Part shown: positions 48,945-57,223 of the stretch, one piece after another
Layout: every line of letters starts with the position of its first letter
How positions within the stretch are numbered: position 1 is the stretch's first letter
DNA from: Lasiosphaeris hirsuta
Taxonomy: Eukaryota; Ascomycota; Sordariomycetes; Sordariales; Lasiosphaeriaceae
Assembly (NCBI GenBank): GCA_030549175.1
Contig: JAUKUA010000002.1
Span: 4,836,001-4,900,000 of the forward strand
Direction: 5' to 3'
DNA length: 64,000 nucleotides
Program-made: the position numbers and the translations under genes
The notes under the pieces: model-generated
The model's database searches: none
What the model saw: only the letters and a program-made list of their open reading frames with translations
Told to the model about the DNA's origin: nothing

Positions 48945-50225
48945 ATGTCAAAACAGTTCAAAATGGAAATTCATGATCCCGCTTGGGTCCTTCAAACCGT
49001 GGCCGAACACTGGAGTTTATTATCTGCTCAGCTTGGTCACTGGAACGCGAAGAATATTATCGCGATAGATTCTCCCATGTACCGTCGACTTCCCAAGCCC
49101 GTCCTCACAGGCCTATCTTCTGAGGCTTCGTAAGTTCCATTCCCTACTTTCTTTTCTTTTCTGACATTGCTTCAGCAAAACACTCGGAACCGACTGCATA
49201 TGGTTGCGCGATGGTTGTAACACAGATATTTATCTACTCGGTCCGAAGACAACGTTTGAGCCAGATATCATTACTATCAACGATGTCATTTATTGGGACC
49301 CAAAACAAGCCCAGATCCCCCCTCAGATTCCGCCGACCATTCTCCCCGTCGCACGACGGCAGACAGAGACAAAGACAGAGGCAGGGACAGTCACAGGCAC
49401 AGATTGGGATTTTTCGACTTTTCCGTGGGCAGGGCAAAGTTTTGGTGATTCAGCAGATTCGTGGAGAGGGGACGCTGGGAATCTTGGAAAGATTTCTGGA
49501 CAAGATTCTGGCCAAAAGGATTCCTGGGCAGGCCAAACATCAGGGCAAGATTCCTGGGGCCATACAGGACAGAATTTCCAGAATTCCTGGGCAGGAAAGG
49601 ATTGGCAAATGGCAAAAAACTGGACATCAACAACAGCAAACTCGACAACAAACTCGACAGCAAACTGGACATTGGCCTCGACATGCCCAAAAACCTGGAC
49701 ATCGTCCTGTTTGTCAAAGCCAGGCGAGTCAGAGTCTGACCTAACATGGATATCTTGGACAGAACCAGGACAGCAGCCTCACTCACAGTCCAAAATCCCC
49801 CGCCCAAGAAACAAATTCATGTTGTATCGACAATGGAAGGCAAAGAGTATGAGAAAAGAAAATCCAGGGTTGACAGCGGGGTTTTGTGTGAGTTCTCTTA
49901 TCCACAAATATCGTTTTTACTAACGCAGGCAGCCAAACTCATTGGTGAAATGTGGCGATCAGAAGATGCCTCTGTTATTCGACATTTTTCTGAACTTGCA
50001 AAACAAGAAGACAAGAAGCACAAGGAGAAATATCCAGGATATCAATATGCGAGGACCGAGCCACGAAAGCCTCTGAAGTACCCCAGAGGTCACCCAAAGT
50101 CGATAGCATCAAAGACTATTGAGACGACGAAGAAGACTGAGACGAAGACTGAGATTGAGACTCAGATTCAGTCTCAGTCCCCCTATCGAGTCAGGTTTCG
50201 AGAGGTTGAGATGGGAGGGAGATGA
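48945..50225 (+). CDS. Chimeric mating-type HMG protein: MAT1-2-1 N-terminus joined to a MAT1-1-3-like HMG box
   Basis: Exons 48945-49129, 49176-49887 and 49929-50225 give 397 aa with both introns canonical. Residues 1-120 are a MAT1-2-1 N-terminus (SAQLGHWNAKNIIAI at 27-41; YLLGPKTTFEPD at 81-92; IYWDP at 100-104), as in Neurospora mat a-1. Residues 121-266 are a low-complexity linker rich in Gly, Gln, Ser, Trp and Thr. Residues 268-345 are an HMG box (IPRPRNKFMLYRQW, NPGLTAG, IGEMW, KYPGYQYARTEPRK), the PRPRN/GLTAG pattern of MAT1-1-3. The Lys/Thr/Glu/Gln tail ends at 50225. The left inverted repeat (49198-49350) encodes residues 70-120, so the join at 49350 is the inversion junction. The ATG is the first in the exon, after a CT-rich leader; Met7 is an alternative. 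HMG MAT proteins are nuclear transcription factors for mating and sexual development. The open frame across the join suggests it can be expressed. Confidence 0.82.
49130..49175 (+). other. Intron 1 of the MAT fusion gene
   Basis: 46 nt: GTAAGT donor, CTGAC branch site, CTTCAG acceptor. It joins codon 62 (TC/C, Ser). Present only on the left side, so the minus-strand MAT1-2-1 piece lacks it and exon 1. Confidence 0.8.
49198..49350 (+). repeat. Left arm of the 153-bp MAT inverted repeat
   Basis: Identical at all 153 positions to the reverse complement of 51399-51551. It is wholly inside exon 2 and encodes residues 70-120 of the fusion protein. Similarity stops sharply at both ends: before ATATGG and after CCCCGTC. 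At this length it is below the size RIP usually needs, and it shows no RIP changes. Confidence 0.97.
49351..49790 (+). other. Low-complexity linker with several open frames
   Basis: Coding frame residues 121-266 are repetitive (GQDSWAG, SGQDSWGHTGQ, NSTTNSTANWT). The other two plus frames and one minus frame are also open for 90-180 codons, one of them Gln/Arg-rich. This is a by-product of repeated CAG/GGN-type triplets. Only the frame in register with the HMG box is taken as coding. Confidence 0.65.
49888..49928 (+). other. Intron 2 of the MAT fusion gene, inside the HMG box
   Basis: 41 nt: GTGAGT donor, ACTAAC branch site, GCAG acceptor, phase 0. It falls in the same part of the HMG box as the conserved intron of MAT genes. 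The splice leaves the box one residue longer than usual (TAGFCAAKLIGEMW). Confidence 0.7.
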
Positions 50226-50622
50226 TGGAGATGATCGAGGGAGGCTGTTGAGGAGATAAGTTCAGTGATAAAGTGATTTCTGAGATTTCTAAGTTCGTAG
50301 TCTATAGCGCTTCATTCGTAGTTTAGCGCTTCATAGTCCACGTTAAAAGTATCCAGCTTGCATCACGGCTCAGATACGTGATCCTAGAATGAGAGAGCAC
50401 AAAAACCACGAAAAAAATACACACACCCACCCATCAAAATTGAATACCCCCCCCCAAAATACCCAGTCCTGCTGGCCCTCCAACTATCAAAATCTCCCCT
50501 GTGGAACTCTGCGCAAGCACGCTCTTCCCAGTCATCATCCTGATTTGTTAGATTTGTGTGGCAGAGAGGAAAAATTTATAACCAGAGAGAAAAACTCACT
50601 CGTATTGTCCATAACCTGCTCC
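50226..50622. other. Spacer between the convergent MAT genes
   Basis: Shared 3' region of the two convergent genes. It contains a short direct repeat (GTAGTCTATAGCGCTTCA / GTAGTTTAGCGCTTCATAG near 50297-50340) and a run of nine C near 50448. A plus-strand open frame (50389-50730) overlaps the antisense of the MAT1-2-1 C-terminus and has no support of its own. I see no gene here. Confidence 0.6.
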
Positions 50623-51244
50623 CTATTCCAAAAAGTACTGCATCATCGGCGAACCAGACGGCGTGATTCGAACAATGACCTGATTGTCGTGAATCACGGC
50701 CGTGAACTCTGCAGCCAGAAGGGTGAATAGGCGTTGAATGAGGGAGATGGAGTCAAGTTGAGGAAGAGTTTTTACAGCTTGTTCCCACCCCGAGCTCCCC
50801 AGGAATCAGCCCAAAACTCCCCAGCCCCAGGGCACGCAGGCCCAAAAAGCACGCTTCGGTCAACCATGGACAAGTCGCTTGATGATGTGAAGAAAGGCTG
50901 TAGGTCGCTGTCGACTAGCGACGGCGACCATGGGACCTTCGGTTGTATGGGTTTGTCGTTATTGTCAACGTCTATGACATCAGGGAAGAGGTCGCAGAGC
51001 GTTTCGTCGGGGTCAACAGGTGAGGCCAGCCTTCGTCTTCGAACGTTATACTGCTTGAGCTCAAACTTATTTTTTCCTGCCATTGGGGGCAGGTTTCTTC
51101 TCTTGATCTCGGACGACCTTCGTGGTTTGTAGCGGTATTCAGGATGTCGACGGATAATTTCGTCCTTCATAGCCAGAGATTTTGCGTAGTATTTCGCTCG
51201 AACTTCAGGCGTCTCGTTCTTCCACATGGCACCAGTGAGGACGG

Positions 51245-51293
51245 CTGAAAGAATTAGTAAACATAGAGGAGTAAATTGTTAAGAGACGCTCAC
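51245..51293 (-). other. Conserved HMG-box intron of MAT1-2-1
   Basis: 49 nt on the minus strand: GTGAGC donor, ACTAAT branch site, TTTCAG acceptor. It splits a Ser codon (T/CC) in HNNEIS-V, the hallmark intron position of ascomycete MAT1-2-1 genes. Confidence 0.88.
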
Positions 51294-51398
51294 AGATCTC
51301 ATTATTATGAATCCCACCGTGGCTCTCCTTCAGCTCCTTGTGTTTGTCCTTACGGTACAAAATGTAGGCGTTGGGGGGTCGTGATACTTTTCTTTAAT

Positions 51399-51551
51399 GA
51401 CGGGGAGAATGGTCGGCGGAATCTGAGGGGGGATCTGGGCTTGTTTTGGGTCCCAATAAATGACATCGTTGATAGTAATGATATCTGGCTCAAACGTTGT
51501 CTTCGGACCGAGTAGATAAATATCTGTGTTACAACCATCGCGCAACCATAT
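51399..51551 (-). repeat. Right arm of the 153-bp MAT inverted repeat
   Basis: Exact reverse complement of 49198-49350. It ends at ATAT (51548-51551), immediately before the palindrome at 51552. Confidence 0.97.
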
Positions 51552-51611
51552 CTCAAACGTTGTCTTCGGTCCGAGTAGATTTATCTACTCGGACCGAAGA
51601 CAACGTTTGAG
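51552..51611. repeat. 60-bp palindrome built from the inverted-repeat core
   Basis: Perfect 29-base arms (51552-51580 and 51583-51611) around a 2-base loop. Each arm is a copy of a 28-base core also present in both inverted repeats (49233-49260, 51489-51516), with one difference (CGGACCG in element sense instead of CGGTCCG). The core thus occurs four times in 2.4 kb. It could form a cruciform or hairpin. On the minus strand it adds a second in-frame LLGPKTTFE before WLRDGC. Confidence 0.93.
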
Positions 51612-51686
51612 CATATCTGCCTCTGAAATAAATGATGACATGAATGTCCCTGTTTCCAACGAATCTCCTGTCGAATTCTCTGACAT
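51585..51686 (-). other. Short open frame upstream of the decapitated MAT1-2-1
   Basis: Minus-strand frame starting MSENSTGDSLETGTFMSSFI and ending at a TAG inside the palindrome. Balanced composition, preceded by a CTAAC...CAG acceptor-like sequence near 51745. It could be the remains of an exon that once led into this side of the locus, or chance. Plus-strand frames (51526-51759, 51644-51865) overlap it and are equally unsupported. Confidence 0.2.
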
Positions 51687-51960
51687 CAATGCTGTCGAAT
51701 CTGTCGTCGTCGTCTCTCTCCCAAGAATCCGTCTATCTCCCTGTCTCTGTCCTCGTTAGAAAAGTCCAGAGTAGAATGGTATTGAAAAGGCAGAAAACCT
51801 CGACTAAGATTGAGTCCAAGACAAAGGACAAAAAGATAAAAGTAAAGTGGCAGACAGAAATATAGGGAGACTAACCTCCAGATACTTAGATCCTTATTGT
51901 TTCATCTAGTCACTATTTACTATCGATTTCTAATTCGTCCCATTGCAGATGTTTGGCTTA
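51612..51960. other. Right edge of the MAT island
   Basis: Composition falls from balanced to AT-rich over this stretch. It contains GTCGTCGTCGTC, a short purine-rich part near 51800-51860 and the short frames described above. No recognisable gene, and no sign of APN2, SLA2 or COX13, the usual MAT neighbours. Confidence 0.5.
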
Positions 51961-53650
51961 TTTTGGGTTAATTTATATGTTAAAAATACGAGACTTGTAT
52001 TAAGAGTGTTATTTATCTATAATCTTAATAATTTTCATTGATAACATAGCTCTTTATATTAAATATATTAAAAGAACTATCTTATACCCAATCTTAATGA
52101 TATTAATTGAAGTTTATAGTTTAGCTCTTATTTTAAATACGCTAAAATATTTAAGACTTATCTTATACGAATTATCTTTAAAATTGATCGTAGAAATTTT
52201 ACTTTATTAGCTAACATCTTACATTAAATATATTAAAAATTTAAAACTTTTGTTAAGAACTGTAATTTTATACTTTATTTTAGTACTCTTGATTTATTAC
52301 CAACGTTATTTTAAATATATTGAAAGATTTCAAAACTTTTATATAATAACTATTTCATTATTTAATAGTATTAACCTTGACTAGTAATTATCATTATTTA
52401 ACTATTGCCTTAATATATAAAGAATATATAAGACTTATTTTAAGATATGGTTTTATACGTAATCTTATTAATCTTAATTTAACTTTGAAATTTAAATATT
52501 CAAGATATATTTTGACAATTATCTTTATAGTTAATCTTTACAATCTTAATTTATAATCTAACCATTTTATTTAAATACGTTGAACTTATTTATTACTTAC
52601 CTTAGGAGATCTATTACCGTTCTACTTAATCTTAGTAATTATCATTGAAATTTATAGTTTAATAATAACTATTATCTTCACATTTAATTTTAATAATTTT
52701 TTATATAAGCTTATGAGCTTATACAGCTTTTCTTAAATTAAATAACTTTAAAATAATTGATACTTATTTTGTTTAAACTATTGTCTTATAATAAGTTATA
52801 GTAAGTTTAATTTACGTTTATAATTATTATTTATATAATTAATCTTAAAAATCTTAATTGAAGGTTATAATTACTTACCTCTTTATATTCAATGTCTTTT
52901 CCATATGTAAGATATTTAAAACTATTACTTCATCTTAATAAGTACTTAACTTAAGATTAAATATGTTAAAAGTATTTAAGCCTTATTATTAAAACTTTTA
53001 TCATCTTTACAAAAATATAGGGTTTAAGTTAATAATTTACAGTTAACCATTTTATATTATATATAATATAATACATCTTTAAAAACATATGTCTTACTTA
53101 ATTTCTTTTACTCAATATATTAATATAACTTAAATGTTAACTATACGAGCTTTAACTTTATCTTCCTCAGAAATCTTTACTATAGTAAGTATATAATCTT
53201 ACTTAGAAAATATCATCTTCTATAATAGTTATTAACCTTAGTAAGTCCTTAATGAACGTTTTAGTCGTTTAATTAACTCTCTATTATATTTGGCACCTTG
53301 GAAAATCTTAAGCTACGCTCTTTTATTATACTTAACCTTAACTACCTTTCATTACCTTTATAATTTATTTTACTCTTACTATAATAAACTCTTTGAAATA
53401 TTTAAAACTTTTTAATTTTAGAAGAACTATTTTATTATATTTCATGACCTTATGAATCTTCATTTATCTTTATACTTAATCATCGCAGCATTAATTTTAA
53501 TTTCAAGTTACGTACCTTTTCATATTAAATACATTAAACCTATATAAGATGTATCTTCTAAAAAAGATTATATTATACTTAAACTAAGTAATTATAATTT
53601 ATTACGTAACTCATTTTTTCAAGTACATATATTTTTTGACTTAATCTTAT
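51960..53650. repeat. Degenerate AT-rich tandem array
   Basis: Loose repeats about 85-100 bases apart with the pattern AATCTTAATNATNTTAATTG, a stretch like TTTATAGTTTAACTCTT, then TTAAATATGTTAAAANNTTT. Examples of the AAATATTTAAGACTT-type line are near 52145, 52230, 52325 and 52425. Too decayed to give a consensus by eye. No gene is visible. Confidence 0.55.
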
Positions 53651-53663
53651 TAACCATAGTTTA

Positions 53664-54787
53664 TATCACACTGTTAGGCTTACCTAAGGTTAACAGGGTA
53701 ACTTACTCCTCTAACTTAAGCCCACAGTGATGGCTACATTGTAGCTCAACCTATGGAACACACACACCTAGATTCACACTAATAGGTTTATACGACTTCA
53801 TGAAGCGGAACTAAAATCTACGAGGGAACTAAGGGATATTTAGGCTAGGCCTCGGGAACTTAAGTACTACTCATAAGATGATCTGGCCTACCTAGTGGAC
53901 CTAGCCTACACTTAGTATGTTATCTGACTTTAGAATTGTTATATACGGCCGTATAACCTTAGTATTGTAGTCAAGAGTTACATTAGCTGCTAAAAGACCT
54001 ACCTAATATTTCAACGGTTTTTTAAATGACAAACCTCTTAGCTATTGTAATAGCTTTAGTAAAAAACCTAAATCCTGACATTTTCTAGAGTCTAACTTTA
54101 GTAGTAACAAATATCAGTAGTTAAACCTCTATAAGTCATAAAGAGAAACGTTATCATTTGACGAAAGTACTAAGAACGTAAAGGAACCTTCGTAGTCAAG
54201 AATATCATGTTATTGGAGTAAGTATTAATATCGGCTGTAGACTATTCGGCTATAGACTATTAAGAAGAAGGTTAATAGTACTTAACTTAAACCTTAATTT
54301 ATAAGATGTAAGAGATAAGTGACTAAGGTTCTATACTGGTAGGTAACTAAGGAATGATCTTTATATATCTAGCCTTTATAAAGAGACGAAGGTTCTATAA
54401 TCGATCCTCAAGAGGAAGAAGCTCTCTAGTTCTTTTTAAAAATAGCTTAGAAAGCTTATTACTTAAACTTTAGTAAAGTTAAGAGGTAATATAACTTTAT
54501 AACCCTATTTACTTCTTATTAACTTATAATTATAAAATATCGTCAATTATCTTTTTTATTATCGTCTTATCTCCTTAAATCTACCTTCTTTCTTATAACT
54601 ATTAAGACTTTAAGTTATGAAGATTATCTTTCTTACTTTATAAAAGCGCTAATTTAAACTAATATTATTACTAGCTTAGAGTAGATGGTTAAGTTAATTT
54701 AGATCGTAGTTTTATAGTTCGGTTATACTAAAGCTAATATAACTTGTGATTATTATATCTTAGTCTTAGTAACTACCCTATGTTATA
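53664..54787 (+). repeat. LTR-B, complete copy
   Basis: 1,124 bp from TATCACACTGTTAGGCTTACC to CCTATGTTATA, with the same general ends as the Chromo-1 LTR but consistently diverged and shorter. Shares its 3' half with 46637-47137. RIP-altered, more strongly after about 54,000. No clear target duplication. Confidence 0.75.
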
Positions 54788-54910
54788 AATAATCTTTTTA
54801 CTTTAAAAATACTTACTTTAATAATGACTAAGATAATATCTTTACTCTTCTCTAACTTAAACGTTATAATAATTTAGGAAAGAGAGCTTAACGTAACTAC
54901 AGAAACGAAA
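54788..54910. other. Short AT-rich spacer
   Basis: 123 bases between LTR-B and the solo Chromo-1 LTR. It ends in the first CTTAT of the duplication. No feature seen. Confidence 0.5.
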
Positions 54911-54915
54911 CTTAT

Positions 54916-56240
54916 TGTCACACTGGTAAGCTCACCTAGGTCAACAGGGTCACTGACCCCCTTGACCGAGCCCTACACCAGTGGCACGAACTACATACAT
55001 ACACATACCCATTGACCCACAAACATCTATCATAGATTACGTGGATAAGGAAACTATCACAGAGGATGGCCACAACGTGGCTCAACCTCGGAACATGATC
55101 CCACGTGTGGCTAATAGCCTATTCAGCCCACACACAGGTCAGCGGATCCCCCGAAGCACCTACGGGTTACGATAGAATACCCAGAACCACTCACAAGCCA
55201 GAGTAGCCATACAATAGATCTCACCCGTGCTAAGTAACGTTATCAGACTTTAGATTTGTCATAAACAAGCTACTTAACCTTAGTATCGTGGTCAGAGCCT
55301 ACACAACCAGCCCAGACCCTGTAGCTAGCCTTTTAAATCATAGACCTCACTACTATCGCTGGCATTCCTTTGGAAGACCTAGAACCCGCCGTTCTCCGGA
55401 GTCTAGCTTCAGTGGTGACAAGTAGTCGTGACCCCCGTGTGTAAGTCACGAAGGGAACCGTTGCTATGACAGCCGATATAGGATCGACCTAACAGTGCTA
55501 TAGCCAACGTAAGTACTAAGGACGTGAAGGAACACCTATAGCAATAGATACCACGTTACTAAAGCTATATGGATAAGTACTAATACCGGCCGTGGACCGA
55601 CGTGTAATAGGCCGGCTTCACTTAGCTTGTAGCCGTTGATTTGTAGGGCGTGAGAGACGGGCGGCTAGAAAGGAGATTCAGGACCGACGGACAGCTAGGA
55701 AGATCTTTTAGGTATTTTAATATCTTTATATCCTATACATAACCTTCCATAAGTAGAACAGGTACGCTACGACGGATCCTTAAGAGGAAGAAGCTCCCTA
55801 GTTCTCTTTGGACAAAACCTAGAAAGATTATCAGCCGAACTTCAGTGAAGCTGAGGGGTAATATAACCTTATAAACCCTTCTGTTTCTCCTGACTTGTAA
55901 CTACGAAGCATTGTATCTTATCTTCTGTTAGATCATTCCATCTCCCTAAACCTCCTTCTCCCTGGCTCTCCACCACTTTACATTACGACAGTTAACTCCC
56001 TCACCGTTCTGTTCTAAACCTCTGAATCAGACCTTGAGCTTATTAGCCTTACGACGATTAAGTCCCTAAGTTCGTCGTGTGAAAGCTCTGAACTAGACCA
56101 ACAGTAATTGTCGGGGTGGTTCGTTAAACGGTTAAGTCGAGAGTTAGGAAAAGGTTAAAGCTCTGTAGTCTAATCCCTCATTTAATATCTCACCTTGTGG
56201 TTATCACACCCCAGACCTTCGTGGGCTAGCCTGTGTCACA
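54916..56240 (+). repeat. Solo Chromo-1 LTR with target duplication
   Basis: 1,325 bp from TGTCACACTGG to CTGTGTCACA, flanked by the perfect 5-bp duplication CTTAT (54911-54915, 56241-56245). This is an insertion whose internal part was lost by LTR-LTR recombination. One of the least RIP-mutated copies and a good reference for the family. Confidence 0.95.
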
Positions 56241-56245
56241 CTTAT

Positions 56246-56791
56246 AATTTATGGATTTTTTAAGATAACTGTTATAATTATTAAGAAATATCAATTACTT
56301 TCTTAAACCTCTCAAATTATCTCTAATATACCTAGATAACTTACAGAAGCTTACTAGTTAATAGTAAATATATGTTAAGAACTTCGTTTTTATATAATTA
56401 ACGTCTAAAACAATAAAAGCTAGTTTAATATCTTAGTTAATAACTTACTACTTTGGATTATACATATATGAAAGAACATAGCGAAGGGCTTTGAGATTAT
56501 TACCATGTACATTATAACCTCTCGCATTCATACGAAGGTAAGGCTTATGAAATTCGTTACAACTTGTAACCTTGTAGAACGATTTAATACCATACAATTT
56601 GTAACAAGAATAACTAACGGATATTACGATTTTAAAAATTGAGATAATGTTAGTAGAGTCGTGATAACAAGCGGTAAAGAGACGAGGTTTCTTAGTAACA
56701 CAATTGTTAAGTATGATACAAAAGGAAGAAGGAAAAGGTTTATCCCGTAGTCCTTTATAAGAAAAGAACCGAGGAAAAGGAAGGAGGTACG
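56246..56791. other. AT-rich sequence without recognised features
   Basis: Strongly AT-rich up to about 56,450, then somewhat more balanced, with purine-rich stretches (AAAGGAAGAAGGAAAAGG near 56,720). No long frame and no similarity to the other repeats here was seen. Confidence 0.45.
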
Positions 56792-57223
56792 TATCACATC
56801 CTATTTCATACTAAGAAGTCATATGATATGGAGCGTGAGATTAGATGGCGAAGTAACTAATTAACAATGTAGGTAGAGAAGAATACTCTTACTCTCCTTA
56901 CACTTTGCTACAAAGTAACAGAATAAGTAGGTCAAAGGATATAATCTACTTAGTACGACTACCTTCTAAATAGATACAAATTGCTAACGTATAGACACCT
57001 TAGAACGTGAGGATTCGTATTCCTACGTAAATAATTATATTTTATTATATCCCAAGGTACTACTTCACAACTCTGTTAATAATAATCTGTTTGACAGAAT
57101 GTGACACACGTCTAAGAACTTTACCTTCAAATTAATCAATCCCCTTCATCCACTTAGGCGTTCTACCTTACGATCTATTATTCAACACTGAGTAATCTAT
57201 TACTCAGTGCACAGGTTGTAACA
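56792..57223 (+). repeat. Third LTR family, RIP-altered copy
   Basis: 432 bp, TATCACATCC to GGTTGTAACA, matching 58265-58738 along its length but with many C-to-T and G-to-A changes and some deletions. No matching flanks. Confidence 0.8.

Larger units (their letters stand above)
49351..51398. other. Invertible MAT segment
   Basis: The 2,048 bp between the perfect inverted repeats. It holds the 3' part of the fusion gene on the plus strand and the 3' part of MAT1-2-1 on the minus strand, converging on a 400-bp spacer. In the present orientation the outside promoter and exons 1-2 read into the MAT1-1-3-like box. In the flipped orientation they would read into the MAT1-2-1 box. Confidence 0.7.
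50623..51551 (-). pseudogene. MAT1-2-1: MAT1-2-1, 3' part, separated from its first exon
   Basis: Minus-strand order: the right inverted repeat (codes for the LLGPKTTFEPD...YWDP stretch), then SRPPNAYILYRKDKHKEL and GIHNNEI, an intron (51245-51293), then VLTGAMWKNETPEVRAKYY and HPEYRYKPRRSSEIKRR, and a C-terminus with SISLIQRLFTLLAAEFTAVI ending at TAG 50623-50625. RPPNAYILYRKD, the HNNEIS intron site and YRYxPRRS are diagnostic of MAT1-2-1 (compare Neurospora mat a-1), the HMG regulator of the MAT1-2 mating type. Exon 1 and the promoter are absent upstream and are found instead at 48945. Two single-base slips break the frame, at A4 51388-51391 (just before the HMG box) and at 50784-50786 (before the C-terminal part). 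They may be sequencing errors or true lesions. Confidence 0.85.

Noticed and set aside
49391..49807. 138-codon minus-strand frame
   Set aside because: Antisense shadow of the repetitive linker of the fusion gene.
50389..50730. 113-codon plus-strand frame in the MAT spacer
   Set aside because: Its second half is antisense to the MAT1-2-1 C-terminus and its first half is low complexity. No start or intron support.
49198..51551. Inverted repeats as transposon ends or an insertion sequence
   Set aside because: No target duplication, no transposase between them, and the arms are MAT1-2-1 exon sequence.
51330..51556. Short minus-strand frames starting MRDGC or MRYGC as complete small proteins
   Set aside because: They are the repeat arm read in and out of frame. 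The HMG box follows only after a one-base slip, so they are part of the broken MAT1-2-1.
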